64,000 nucleotides of DNA, taken from assembly GCA_963675425.1 (NCBI GenBank), contig OY776214.1, forward strand, positions 3,596,001 to 3,660,000. Reading direction: 5' to 3'. The DNA is from Sporobacter sp963675425. GTDB taxonomy: Bacteria; Bacillota; Clostridia; Oscillospirales; Oscillospiraceae. Position 1 is the stretch's first letter; every line of letters starts with the position of its first letter. Positions 1-8,215 of this stretch are shown here, piece by piece. The notes beneath the pieces are model-generated. The model had not been told where the DNA came from. It did not search any database and worked only from the letters and a program-made list of their open reading frames with translations. The position numbers and the translations under genes were made by a program.

Positions 1-271
1 TCAGCCGCATCGCCTTCCGGTATCCTTCGGGATTAGCCATGCCGAAGTTTCGGTGCATGCGGTTTTTCAGATCGCGTCCTTTTTCGGTGGCAATGACGGT
101 AAACGGCACGTCCCCCAGCATGGCCAAGCCGCCAACGACGGATGGGTCGTCGGCAAAGCGGCGGTCGCCATGCAGCTCTATAAAGTCGCTGAATATATTG
201 CTAATAAAGTCCTGGCCCGTATGCCGGTCCTTGGACCGGGCGCCCTTGACAAGTTCATATGCCGTTTTCAT
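1..271 (-). CDS. accA: Acetyl-CoA carboxylase carboxyltransferase subunit alpha, N-terminal part (cut by window start)
   Basis: AccA pairs with AccD to move the carboxyl group from carboxybiotin to acetyl-CoA, giving malonyl-CoA for fatty-acid synthesis. Only the first 90 codons are present. The visible protein has the AccA features ELHGDRRFADDPSVVGG (about residues 33-49) and the following GRDLKNR stretch. The protein starts close to the YELVKGAR motif, so it is a short clostridial form without the longer N-terminal extension of proteobacterial AccA. Its ATG overlaps the accD stop in an ATGA tetranucleotide, which implies translational coupling. It is the last visible gene of the fatty-acid cluster; the rest lies before the window. 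Confidence 0.93.
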   Translation of the reverse strand, partial: MKTAYELVKGARSKDRHTGQDFISNIFSDFIELHGDRRFADDPSVVGGLAMLGDVPFTVIATEKGRDLKNRMHRNFGMANPEGYRKAMRL

Positions 272-1134
272 TCGTTCACCTGCCCTTTATGCATGTTGAG
301 AAGCGATATTATGACGCTTCTTTGCTCGGTGCGCGGAACGATCCTGTCGATAAAACCGTGCTCCAGCAGTGTCTCAGCCTTCTGGAAGCCCGCCGGCACC
401 TTTTTGCGAACCGTCTGCTCTACAAGACGCGCGCCCGCAAAGCCGACGGTGGCGTCCGGTTCGGCGAGGATAATATCGCCCTCCATGGCAAAGCTTGCCG
501 TAACGCCGCCCGTTGTGGGGTCCGTTAATACGACGATGTATAAAAGACCGCTTTCGCTGTGCCTCATCACGGCGCCGCTTGTTTTGGCCATCTGCATGAG
601 AGACAGTATGCCCTCCTGCATGCGCGCGCCGCCGCTGACGGTGCAGCCGATAACCGGCAGCCGCTTTTCCGTCGCGTACTCAAAAAGCCGCGTAATCTTT
701 TCACCGACAACGGTGCCCATGCTGCCCATCATAAAATAAGGTTCCATGATAAACATCGCGCATTCCATACCGCCGATAGTGGCTGTGCCGCATATGACGG
801 CTTCTTTTTCACGTGCGGACGCTTTAACGCTCTCCAGCTTTGCGTTGTAGCCGGGGAAATTGAGTAAGTCGACGCTTTCCATCTCGCCCCACAGTTCCTT
901 AAAACTGTCGGGGTCCGTTAAAAAGCGGATGCGCTGACGAGAGCTCATTCTGAAGCAGTAACCGCACTGGCAAACCTGCAGGTTATCCCACAGCTGGCTT
1001 AGCGGTGTTTCAGTTCCGCAACTCGGACATTTTTCACTCAGCTCATAATCAGTAGGCGCACCTTTCACGGTTGGCTGGCGGCCGGCTTTCTCAAGCTCGT
1101 TTTTCGGTTTTTTAAATAAAGAATCAAGTGTCAT
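268..1134 (-). CDS. accD: Acetyl-CoA carboxylase carboxyltransferase subunit beta
   Basis: The beta subunit of the carboxyltransferase half of acetyl-CoA carboxylase. An N-terminal zinc ribbon is visible (CPSC and CQCGYC, about residues 37-63), followed by the crotonase-like carboxyltransferase domain with the PTTGGVTASFA segment that helps form the acyl-CoA site. I prefer the ATG at 1134, which has GGTGAG just upstream; a GTG at 1146 in the same frame is possible. It overlaps accA by 4 nt. In related clusters accC lies between fabZ and accD; here that space is only about 95 nt, so no accC is present. Confidence 0.93.
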   Translation of the reverse strand: MTLDSLFKKPKNELEKAGRQPTVKGAPTDYELSEKCPSCGTETPLSQLWDNLQVCQCGYCFRMSSRQRIRFLTDPDSFKELWGEMESVDLLNFPGYNAKLESVKASAREKEAVICGTATIGGMECAMFIMEPYFMMGSMGTVVGEKITRLFEYATEKRLPVIGCTVSGGARMQEGILSLMQMAKTSGAVMRHSESGLLYIVVLTDPTTGGVTASFAMEGDIILAEPDATVGFAGARLVEQTVRKKVPAGFQKAETLLEHGFIDRIVPRTEQRSVIISLLNMHKGQVNE

Positions 1135-1229
1135 CGAACTCACCACGCTCTTTCAGAAGTTGTGTGTCGAATTCGGCAGCATAACCGTCTGTCGGAGACG
1201 AAAGTCTTCACAGCGCTGCCGGCTCCGAT

Positions 1230-1655
1230 TCAGGCCTGCTCAGTTTTTATGAGCGCAAAGGAGAATTGCGCGCGCACGCAGAGCTTTCCGCCGACGCTGG
1301 CTTTCCCTTCAGCAAAATAAAAAGGCGGCTTCACTTTGACCAGTGTGCACTCCGTTTCAATCGTATCTCCGGGCCTTACAGGGGTTTTAAACTTCACCTT
1401 GTCCAGACCCGTATAAAATGGCGTAACGTCCTCTTTAAATTCGTCTTTAAGAAGCGCGCAGCCGGACTGTGCGAGGATCTCACACTGTATAACGCCCGGC
1501 ACGACGGGGTTACCCGGGAAGTGGCCCTTTAAAAACCACTCGTCGCCCCGCACGTGATATTTTCCGTATGCCTTGCCGTCTTTTACTTCCACCTCATCGA
1601 CTAACAGCATATTGTCCCGATGCGGCAGAATCTTCATAATTTCAGATTGGTCCAA
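1230..1655 (-). CDS. fabZ: 3-hydroxyacyl-ACP dehydratase
   Basis: FabZ dehydrates 3-hydroxyacyl-ACP to trans-2-enoyl-ACP in the elongation cycle. The 141-residue hotdog protein carries the family signature GHFPGNPVVPGV with catalytic His45 and the partner Glu59 (QCE). Length is normal. It follows fabF in the operon after a 77-nt gap. In many Firmicutes accB sits in that gap; there is no room for it here. No FabA-like or FabN-like isomerase features can be assigned from sequence alone. Confidence 0.95.
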   Translation of the reverse strand: MDQSEIMKILPHRDNMLLVDEVEVKDGKAYGKYHVRGDEWFLKGHFPGNPVVPGVIQCEILAQSGCALLKDEFKEDVTPFYTGLDKVKFKTPVRPGDTIETECTLVKVKPPFYFAEGKASVGGKLCVRAQFSFALIKTEQA

Positions 1656-1732
1656 CGTCTTCTCCTTATGCCGGTTGCTTGTATCAATCTTAATACCGTG
1701 CCGCCAACGGCGGTACGGCTGTTTCCTTCTTC

Positions 1733-2959
1733 TTAACCGAGCTTTTTAAACGCAACACAGGCGTTGTGTCCGCCAAAGCCAAGGGATACGGACAGCGCCG
1801 TCTCAGCGTCTGTCTTTCGCGCCGTCAACGGTACGTAATCCAGATCGCACTCCGGATCCGGCTCGTTCAGGCCGACCGTCGGCGGGATCATCCCTTCCCG
1901 TAGAGTCAAAACAGATATAATGGCCTCAACGGCGCCGGCCGCGCCGAGCATGTGGCCCGTCATTGATTTCGTTGAGCTCACCACAACGTCGCCAATCCGC
2001 TCGCCGAAGGCTTTTTTAATGGCGGCCGTCTCCGACGCATCGTTGAGCGGCGTACCCGTTCCGTGTGCGTTAACGTAGATGGTGCCTTCGGGCTTCCCGG
2101 CCTCGCCAAACGCGTCGCTCAGCGCCCGGGCGCTCGTTTCCCCGTCCGGCGACGGCGCCGTGATATGGTGCGCGTCGCACGTTGAGCCGTATCCGGCGAT
2201 CTCCGCATAGATTTTAGCCCCGCGCGCTACGGCGTGCTCGTATTCCTCTAAAATCAGCGAACCCGCGCCCTCGCCCATAACAAAGCCGCCCCGCCGTTTA
2301 TCAAACGGCAGCGACGCCAGATCCGGATCGTCCGATGTCGTGAGCGCCGTCATGTTCGTAAAGCCCGCAACCGACAACGGCATCACCGCCGCCTCGCTGC
2401 CGCCTGTGATGACGGCGTCGGCGTAGCCGTGCTTAATGGACCGGTACGCTTCGCCTATGGCATTGGTGCCGGTGGCGCAGGCGGTAACGGTACAGATGCA
2501 CGAACCCTTGGCATTATAGCGGATGGCAATATTGCCGGCCGCGATATTGGAGATCATCATCGGCACAAACAGCGGCGAAACCTTTCTCGGGCCGCCGTTT
2601 ACAAGCTTTGTATGCTCATTTGTCAGCGTAATAATGCCCCCGATACCGGAACCGAAGGACACACCCAGCCGTTCGGGCTCGATGGTTCCCTCCAGTTTGC
2701 TGTCCGCCATCGCCTGCACCGTTGCCGCCATGGCGTACTGTGAATACAGGTCGCTGCGGCGCGCGTCGCTTTTATCCATATAGGCCAGCGGGTCGAAGTC
2801 TTTGACCTCGGCGGCCACCTTGGCCTTAAAATCGCTGCAGTCAAATTTTGTGATTGGGCCGATGCCATGGCGGCCCGCAACAAGGCTTTCCCACATGGAC
2901 TCTATGTCATTTCCAACGGGCGATATGACGCCCAGCCCCGTTACAACAACTCTTCTCAT
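1733..2959 (-). CDS. fabF: 3-oxoacyl-ACP synthase II
   Basis: FabF condenses malonyl-ACP with acyl-ACP. The 408-residue protein shows the Cys-His-His triad: Cys161 in TACATG, His299 in NAHGTGT and His336 in TGHMLGAAG. The start is the ATG at 2959 (MRRVVVTGLG, the typical KAS-II N-terminus), directly after GGGAGG. An open frame continues 31 codons further upstream, but it has no family similarity and is probably leader. The ribosome-binding site is the 3' arm of a perfect 10-nt inverted repeat with a segment about 60 nt upstream, described as a separate feature. Confidence 0.96.
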   Translation of the reverse strand: MRRVVVTGLGVISPVGNDIESMWESLVAGRHGIGPITKFDCSDFKAKVAAEVKDFDPLAYMDKSDARRSDLYSQYAMAATVQAMADSKLEGTIEPERLGVSFGSGIGGIITLTNEHTKLVNGGPRKVSPLFVPMMISNIAAGNIAIRYNAKGSCICTVTACATGTNAIGEAYRSIKHGYADAVITGGSEAAVMPLSVAGFTNMTALTTSDDPDLASLPFDKRRGGFVMGEGAGSLILEEYEHAVARGAKIYAEIAGYGSTCDAHHITAPSPDGETSARALSDAFGEAGKPEGTIYVNAHGTGTPLNDASETAAIKKAFGERIGDVVVSSTKSMTGHMLGAAGAVEAIISVLTLREGMIPPTVGLNEPDPECDLDYVPLTARKTDAETALSVSLGFGGHNACVAFKKLG

Positions 2960-2963
2960 ATAA

Positions 2964-3040
2964 ACCTCCCATGCGTCCCCTGCGGCAACCAAGCCGCTTT
3001 GCGCACGAATCGATACGAAAGCCTCCCCCACATGGGAGGT
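2964..3040 (-). promoter_or_regulatory. Inverted repeat able to mask the fabF ribosome-binding site
   Basis: In the fabG-fabF spacer, positions 2964-2973 and 3031-3040 are perfect reverse complements (ACCTCCCATG against CATGGGAGGT). Read on the minus strand, the downstream arm contains the fabF Shine-Dalgarno GGGAGG. The upstream arm can instead fold locally with GGGAGG at 3022-3027 (6-bp stem, 6-nt loop). The two pairings exclude each other. That a switch operates here is inference. Confidence 0.4.
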
Positions 3041-3072
3041 CGTGCTTTTCATTGAATCACACGGCCCGCATA

Positions 3073-3807
3073 TTACGTAGCCATACCGCCGTCAACCCGT
3101 ATAACCTCTCCGGTTATGTAATCGGAGCAGTCCTGGGCTAAAAATGCGGCCAGTTCCGCAACGTCCTCCGGCCGGCCAACCCGTCCGAGCGGAATCGCGG
3201 ACATCAGCGGATTCCCATCCGTTATATTTTCCGTCATGTCTGTGGAGATAAAACCCGGCGCGATCGCGTTACAGCAGATATTGCGGGATGCCAGCTCACG
3301 CGCGACCGATTTTGTCAGGCCGATAAGCCCGGCTTTTGAGGCCGAGTAATTAGCCTGCCCGGGATTGCCCATAATGCCGGACACGGACGTGATATTGATA
3401 ATCTTTCCACGCCGCTTTTTAATAAGCATCGGGCAGCAATGGCGAATCATATTGAATGCGCCTTTTAGGTTGACATCCACAACGTCGTCAAATGCCTGTT
3501 CCTTCATGGACATCACAAGACCGTCCTTTGTGATGCCGGCATTGTTGACAAGAATATCAATTGGGCCAAGCGTCTGCTTGACTTCTGCGGCCGTCTTTTT
3601 AGCGGCCTCAAAATCGGCTACGTTGCATTGAAACGCCTCGGCCTTCACGCCGAACTGACGTGCGGCCTCGACAACCTCCTGTGCCTTTTCGGCGTTGCCG
3701 GCGTAGAGGACGGCAACGTCCGCGCCAAGCTCGGCAAATTTCAGGGCAATCACCCGGCCGATACCGCGGGATGCGCCGGTGACAAGCGCCACTTTTCCGT
3801 TAAGCAT
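3073..3807 (-). CDS. fabG: 3-oxoacyl-ACP reductase
   Basis: NADPH-dependent reduction of 3-oxoacyl-ACP. It is a 244-residue short-chain dehydrogenase with the nucleotide motif TGASRGIG (residues 10-17), NNAG (88-91) and the catalytic Tyr154-x3-Lys158. The start is the ATG at 3807 (MLNGKVALVTGAS), preceded by GGAGG; the longer open frame upstream is inside fabD. It overlaps the end of fabD by 8 nt, which implies coupled translation. Confidence 0.96.
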   Translation of the reverse strand: MLNGKVALVTGASRGIGRVIALKFAELGADVAVLYAGNAEKAQEVVEAARQFGVKAEAFQCNVADFEAAKKTAAEVKQTLGPIDILVNNAGITKDGLVMSMKEQAFDDVVDVNLKGAFNMIRHCCPMLIKKRRGKIINITSVSGIMGNPGQANYSASKAGLIGLTKSVARELASRNICCNAIAPGFISTDMTENITDGNPLMSAIPLGRVGRPEDVAELAAFLAQDCSDYITGEVIRVDGGMAT

Positions 3808-4720
3808 CCGCAAGTACCTCCACCGCCGTATTCTTAAGGGTTTCGCTGTCCTCGACGTTGAGCACGCGTACATCGCCGGAAATCCGCTTGACTAGGCCAG
3901 AGAGCACTTTGCCGGGTCCGACCTCAACAAATGTGTCCACACCGCCGATGATCATGTTTTCCACCGTCTTCTGCCACCAGACCGGGCTGATAAGCTGCTC
4001 GGACAAGAGCTGCTTTAAGTCCCCCGCGTACGGCTGCGCCGTCACGTTGGCATAAACCGGAATATCCGGCATTTTCAGTTCATATCCTTCCAGCTCCTGT
4101 ATAAACGCTTCGAAAGCCATGGCCATAAACGGCGAATGAAAGCCGCCGCTGACCTTAAGCGGCATGTACCGGCCGCCGGCCTGTACGACAAGCGCCTTAA
4201 ACGCGTCCATGACGCCGGCGTCACCGGATACGACGATCTGGCCGGGGCTGTTGAAATTGACGGGATAGACGTTCGGGAACTCCTTACACAGCTTCATGAC
4301 AGTCTCGTCGTCGAGCTTTAAGACGGCTGCCATCGCCGCGGCGCTGTCCTGCGCGGCGCGGTTCATAAACTCACCGCGCCGGCACACGAGCCGGAATGCG
4401 TCCTCATACGTCATGGCGCCGGAAAACGCCAGTGCCGCCAACTCTCCCAGCGAAAAGCCAGCCATTTTACCGGGTGTCACACCCGCTTCCGACAGCGCGG
4501 CCGCAGCCGCCAGATCGACGCAGAAGAGGCACGGCTGTGTATTTTCCGTCACAGCCAGCTCCTCCGCCGTTCCCTCAAAACATTGTTTTATGGTCCCAGG
4601 CCGGATCGCTTCGGCCATATCAAAGACCGCTTTGGCAGCCGGGCTCACCTCATACAGCTCGCGGCCCATGCCTGTGTACTGCGCGCCCTGCCCCGGAAAT
4701 ACAAACGCTAATTTATCCAT
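3800..4720 (-). CDS. fabD: Malonyl-CoA:ACP transacylase
   Basis: FabD loads malonyl groups onto ACP. The 306-residue protein has the N-terminal FPGQGAQ motif (8-14), the nucleophile Ser90 in GFSLGE (the usual motif is GHSLGE) and His195 in GGFHSPFM. The His-to-Phe change next to the nucleophile is not a catalytic loss. It overlaps fabK by 13 nt upstream and fabG by 8 nt downstream, so the three genes are a tight translational unit. Confidence 0.96.
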   Translation of the reverse strand: MDKLAFVFPGQGAQYTGMGRELYEVSPAAKAVFDMAEAIRPGTIKQCFEGTAEELAVTENTQPCLFCVDLAAAAALSEAGVTPGKMAGFSLGELAALAFSGAMTYEDAFRLVCRRGEFMNRAAQDSAAAMAAVLKLDDETVMKLCKEFPNVYPVNFNSPGQIVVSGDAGVMDAFKALVVQAGGRYMPLKVSGGFHSPFMAMAFEAFIQELEGYELKMPDIPVYANVTAQPYAGDLKQLLSEQLISPVWWQKTVENMIIGGVDTFVEVGPGKVLSGLVKRISGDVRVLNVEDSETLKNTAVEVLADA

Positions 4721-5652
4721 TTACCCGCTCCGTTTAAAACGTTTTCAGCCTCGGTAAAAATCTCGCGGATGATCTCGGCAGCCGGCTGTTTTTTGGTTAC
4801 CATACCGGCGACCTGTCCTGCCAGAAAGCTGCCTTTTTCCGGATCGCCCTCGACGGCTGCCAGACGCAATGCGCCGGCACCCATCTGCTCCAGGTCCGCG
4901 TCGGAGATATCCGTATACTCCGCTTTTAAAAACGCGCGTGAAAACGGCGTTTTAAAGCATCTGACGGGATGTCCCAGGCGTCGGCCCGTGGCCATTGTCG
5001 CAATATCATTGGCCCTGATGACCTTGTCCTTGTAATTGTCATGTACGGAGCACTCGTCGGCCACCAGAAAACGCGTGCCGAGCTGGATGCCCTGGGCGCC
5101 GAGCATAAAGCATGCCGCCGCGCCGCGCCCGTCGGCAATGCCGCCGGCGGCTATAACGGGAAGCTCTGTCGCGTCGACGACCTGCGGCACCAGCACGAGC
5201 GTTGTCGTATCGCCGACGTGTCCGCCGCTCTCGCCGCCCTCGGCGATAATGGCCGAAGCGCCGGCGCGTGTCATCATCTTGGCCAGCGCGACAGATGCCA
5301 CAACCGGTATAACCTTAATGCCTGCGTCTTTCCACATTGACATGTATTTGGACGGATTGCCGGCGCCCGTCGTGACGACGCTGACCTTTTCCTCGGCTAC
5401 AACCTGGCTGACCTCCGCAACAAACGGACTCATCAGCATAATGTTAACCCCAAAGGGCTTATCGGTCAGCTGCCGTGCGATGTTGATCTGCTCCCGCAGG
5501 TAGTCGGGTCCGGCGTTCATAGCAGATATGATACCGAGCCCGCCCCCATTGGACACGGCGGCGGCCAGCTTGCCGTCGGCGATCCATGCCATGCCGCCCT
5601 GAAATATCGGGTACTCAATGCCTAAAAGCTCGCAAACCGGCGTTTTTATCAT
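4708..5652 (-). CDS. fabK: Enoyl-ACP reductase II, FMN-dependent
   Basis: FabK performs the last reduction of the elongation cycle using FMN and NAD(P)H. It belongs to the nitronate monooxygenase/FabK TIM-barrel family, with FQGGMAWIAD near the N-terminus, the AEGGESGGHVG flavin-phosphate region and AAGGIADGRG. Its place between acpP and fabD supports FabK rather than a nitronate monooxygenase. No FabI or FabL is in the window, so this is the likely sole enoyl reductase. FabK enzymes are known to be insensitive to triclosan. Confidence 0.94.
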   Translation of the reverse strand: MIKTPVCELLGIEYPIFQGGMAWIADGKLAAAVSNGGGLGIISAMNAGPDYLREQINIARQLTDKPFGVNIMLMSPFVAEVSQVVAEEKVSVVTTGAGNPSKYMSMWKDAGIKVIPVVASVALAKMMTRAGASAIIAEGGESGGHVGDTTTLVLVPQVVDATELPVIAAGGIADGRGAAACFMLGAQGIQLGTRFLVADECSVHDNYKDKVIRANDIATMATGRRLGHPVRCFKTPFSRAFLKAEYTDISDADLEQMGAGALRLAAVEGDPEKGSFLAGQVAGMVTKKQPAAEIIREIFTEAENVLNGAGKWIN

Positions 5653-5682
5653 GGTGCGGTATTCCTTCCGTTATAATAATTA

Positions 5683-5904
5683 TTATTCCATTTTAGATTC
5701 GACGAACTTGACGAACTCACCGATGGTGCTCAGTTTTTCCTCCAGCTCGATTTCAATGCCAAGCTCTTCTTCCAGCTGCATCACCATCTCTACAGTATCC
5801 AGAGAGTCGATACCCAATGATTCAAAGGTTGTCTCTTCCTTAACATCCTCAATGGCGCACCCGAAATGCTCCGAGATCATCGCAGCTACTTTTTCAAAAA
5901 TCAT
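5683..5904 (-). CDS. acpP: Acyl carrier protein
   Basis: A 73-residue acidic ACP that carries growing acyl chains on 4'-phosphopantetheine. The attachment Ser34 lies in GIDSLDTVEM, followed by the acidic helix II. Length and charge are typical. It sits between fabH and fabK, as in the cluster of streptococci and clostridia. Confidence 0.96.
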   Translation of the reverse strand: MIFEKVAAMISEHFGCAIEDVKEETTFESLGIDSLDTVEMVMQLEEELGIEIELEEKLSTIGEFVKFVESKME

Positions 5905-6004
5905 ACTATTTTGCCCCCAAATTATTCATAAAATAAAATATTTAAACGCGTCTCCCTTATTGTTCAATGCGTTTATACCTTTTTTCAATGCCGGCACCCG
6001 CCGA

Positions 6005-6964
6005 TTAAATATCCCAGCGAAGCACGCAGGAAGCACTCGTCAACCCGCCGCCGAAAACGCACAGCGCCAGATAGTCGCCCTTTTTAAAGCGCCCTTCTCG
6101 GTTGAACTCGTCGATCAGGATCGGTACGCTGGCCGACGAGGTGTTGCCATACTTATCAATATTCAGTCCGAATTTATCCAGCGGTATGCCGAGCTTGCGG
6201 CTGGCCGCATCGATGATGCGCACATTGGCCTGATGCGGAATGACCCAGGCGATATCAGCCACCGTGAGTCCCGCTTCAGCGATGACATAGCTTAAATCGC
6301 CCGTCAAAGCATTAACCGCGAACTTGAACGTTTCCTGCCCGTTCATATTGATTACAGGCTTTCTCTCTTTAACCTCGTTAAACGGAGAACACCCGACATA
6401 ATTGGGTATCTTGATAACCGTGTCTCCGCCCTTGGCATGAAGCTTGGACGCCAGATAATCGTCGCCCTCTCCAAGGACCATTGCGCCCGCGCCGTCTGCG
6501 AAAATAACGCACGTATTGCGGTCCGTCCAGTCCAGCATCCGGCTGAGCTTTTCTCCGCCGATGACAAGCATCTTTTTGACCTTTCCCCTTGCGAAGAAGC
6601 CCGCCGCCGTATCCAGTGCGTAAACGAAGCCGCTGCAGGCCGCGCTCACATCCATAGCCGGGCACGTCGCGCCCAGCAGGTTCTGCACAGAGCAGGCCAT
6701 TGACGGCGACGCGTCGTCGGTGCTGATGGTCGCACAGATAATCATGTCCAGCTCCGCCGGCTTTGTCCCACTCATTTCGAGCGCACCCAGCGCTGCGTTG
6801 TGCGCCAGATCTACCGCCGTTTCTGTTGTGCAGACATGCCGCTCCTTGACGCCGACCCTTTGGGTAATCCATTCGTCGGACGTATCGACCATTTGGGAAA
6901 GCTCATCGTTTGTCACTACGCGCTTAGGCACGCAGTGGCCTGTTCCAAGTACTTTAAAACTCAT
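6005..6964 (-). CDS. fabH: 3-oxoacyl-ACP synthase III
   Basis: FabH starts fatty-acid synthesis by condensing an acyl-CoA primer with malonyl-ACP. The triad is visible: Cys110 in DVSAACSGF, His244 in VIPHQANVRI and Asn274 in GNTSSAS. The start is the ATG at 6964 (MSFKVLGTGHCVP) after GGAG; the frame is open further upstream but lies within the regulator gene. It overlaps that gene by 11 nt. The protein is 319 residues, within the normal range. Confidence 0.96.
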   Translation of the reverse strand: MSFKVLGTGHCVPKRVVTNDELSQMVDTSDEWITQRVGVKERHVCTTETAVDLAHNAALGALEMSGTKPAELDMIICATISTDDASPSMACSVQNLLGATCPAMDVSAACSGFVYALDTAAGFFARGKVKKMLVIGGEKLSRMLDWTDRNTCVIFADGAGAMVLGEGDDYLASKLHAKGGDTVIKIPNYVGCSPFNEVKERKPVINMNGQETFKFAVNALTGDLSYVIAEAGLTVADIAWVIPHQANVRIIDAASRKLGIPLDKFGLNIDKYGNTSSASVPILIDEFNREGRFKKGDYLALCVFGGGLTSASCVLRWDI

Positions 6965-7418
6965 GTTTTGCTCCAACACTCTTTTCAAAAAATGTATTGA
7001 GTCTGTTGACGACTCGGATGAGGGTACTGCGTTCCTGCTCGTCAAACTCATCTTCCAGCTCATGTATCATCAGCATGTGATACTGCCGATGGTACATGTC
7101 GATCTTGCGGCCCTCCCGCGTGAGCTTCACACGTACGACGCGCCCGTCGTTCTGGCAGCCGTTTTTTGATAAGTAACCCTTTTTCTCCAGCTTGTTAACA
7201 GCCACCGTTACCGTCGGCCGCGTGAGCTTGAGATAGTCTGCGATCTCGCTGACCGATTTGCCGTTCTCGCGATCTGTTCCGACGCATTCGATCAGGTGCA
7301 TCTCCCGGATGGTCAGATTAATCCGTTTGTTTTTCTGCAAAAACTCCTCTTCGACGCGCATGATACTGTGATAGATGTCCTTGAGCATATAGTTGAGCGT
7401 CTTTTGAAATTCCAGCAT
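6954..7418 (-). CDS. MarR-family regulator, FabT-like, of fatty-acid synthesis
   Basis: A 154-residue winged-helix regulator. The recognition region is SVSEIADYLKLTRPTVTVAVNKLEKKGYL and the wing follows (DGRVVRVKLTREGR). It is the first gene of the fab cluster, the position of FabT in Streptococcus, where FabT binds with acyl-ACP to repress the operon. The start is the ATG at 7418, after GGAGGTGAT; the frame could open at 7466 but without a site. A 21-bp palindrome between its promoter and start is the probable operator, so it should repress itself and the genes behind it. The FabT assignment is by context. Confidence 0.82.
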   Translation of the reverse strand: MLEFQKTLNYMLKDIYHSIMRVEEEFLQKNKRINLTIREMHLIECVGTDRENGKSVSEIADYLKLTRPTVTVAVNKLEKKGYLSKNGCQNDGRVVRVKLTREGRKIDMYHRQYHMLMIHELEDEFDEQERSTLIRVVNRLNTFFEKSVGAKHEF

Positions 7419-7474
7419 CCGATCACCTCCAGCCGCGCCGTTTAACAGTTTTACATTGCTGCTCATCCGACTAT

Positions 7475-7495
7475 TTAGTTAGAGAAACTAACTAA
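7475..7495 (-). promoter_or_regulatory. Palindromic operator of the fab operon
   Basis: A perfect inverted repeat, TTAGTTAG-N5-CTAACTAA, lies 13 nt downstream of the -10 box and so overlaps the early transcribed region. Its size suits a MarR dimer. No second copy was noticed elsewhere in the window. Confidence 0.75.
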
Positions 7496-7507
7496 TTTAT
7501 ATATGGG

Positions 7508-7536
7508 ATTTTACTGTTTTATTCCACTGTTGTCAA
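7508..7536 (-). promoter_or_regulatory. Sigma-A promoter of the fab operon
   Basis: TTGACA (7531-7536), a 17-nt spacer and TAAAAT (7508-7513), on the minus strand. The start of transcription would fall about 80 nt before the regulator start codon, next to the operator. Confidence 0.8.
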
Positions 7537-7612
7537 TACAAAGCTTTTTTATAGCCCATTTACCCGCCTTTAAAACATCCGACACCTTCCCCTTAACGCA
7601 GTGTATTTAGCA

Positions 7613-7641
7613 TTCACAAACGGTGTTTAGAGTGATAAACT
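7613..7641 (+). promoter_or_regulatory. Probable promoter of the greA-like gene
   Basis: TTCACA (7613-7618), 17-nt spacer, TAAACT (7636-7641), about 45 nt before the start codon. Confidence 0.5.
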
Positions 7642-7686
7642 ATAACCGAACATAAACGTTGAACGCCATAGAAAAGAGGGTCCGGC

Positions 7687-8190
7687 ATGTATGATGAACT
7701 GACAGAGGTTGATATCCGCAAAATGCAGGAGGAAATTGACTACCGGATCAAGGTCCTGCGTCCACCCCTGCTTGAAGATGTGAAGACGGCGCGGGCGTTT
7801 GGAGATTTGAGCGAAAACTTTGAATATAAAGCGGCAAAACGTGAAAAGAACAGAAACGACAGCCGAATCCGTTATTTAAAAAGAATGATCGAGACCGCCA
7901 AGGTCATTTCCGGAGAATCTGAATCCGGCGAAGTCGGCCTGTTTGACACCGTCGAAATTTACTTCGAGGAAAACGACGAGATACAAAAATTACGGCTCGT
8001 GACAACCTTGCGCCAAGACGTTTTAAAGGGGCTCATCAGCCCGGTATCGCCGCTGGGCAAGGCGCTGATGGGCCGAAAAGCCGGCGACCGGGTCCGCGTG
8101 GACGTCAGGCCCGATTACAGCTATCATATAGTCGTCCGATCCATTGAAAAAGGAACGGACGACGAGTCCATCCCCATCAGCACATATTAG
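7687..8190 (+). CDS. GreA/GreB-family transcription elongation factor
   Basis: Gre factors enter the RNA polymerase secondary channel and stimulate cleavage of backtracked transcripts. The N-terminal coiled coil (about residues 1-75) contains GDLSENFEYKAAKR, with the acidic tip residues Asp and Glu kept, so cleavage activity is plausible. The C-terminal FKBP-like part has SPLGKALMGRKAGDRV. At 167 residues it is near GreA size. I leave the symbol empty because a second, canonical greA may exist elsewhere. The start follows AGAGGG. It is probably co-transcribed with the next gene (25-nt gap). Confidence 0.88.
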   Translation: MYDELTEVDIRKMQEEIDYRIKVLRPPLLEDVKTARAFGDLSENFEYKAAKREKNRNDSRIRYLKRMIETAKVISGESESGEVGLFDTVEIYFEENDEIQKLRLVTTLRQDVLKGLISPVSPLGKALMGRKAGDRVRVDVRPDYSYHIVVRSIEKGTDDESIPISTY

Positions 8191-8215
8191 TATAAATGAC
8201 TGACAGGAGCCGCGA

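Noticed and set aside
53..739. Plus-strand open frame of 228 codons opposite accA and accD
   Set aside because: Both genes on the minus strand are complete in motif content; the frame has no ribosome site or family features.
2960..3052. N-terminal extension of FabF by 31 codons
   Set aside because: No family similarity, and the ATG at 2959 has GGGAGG directly upstream; the extension is leader sequence.
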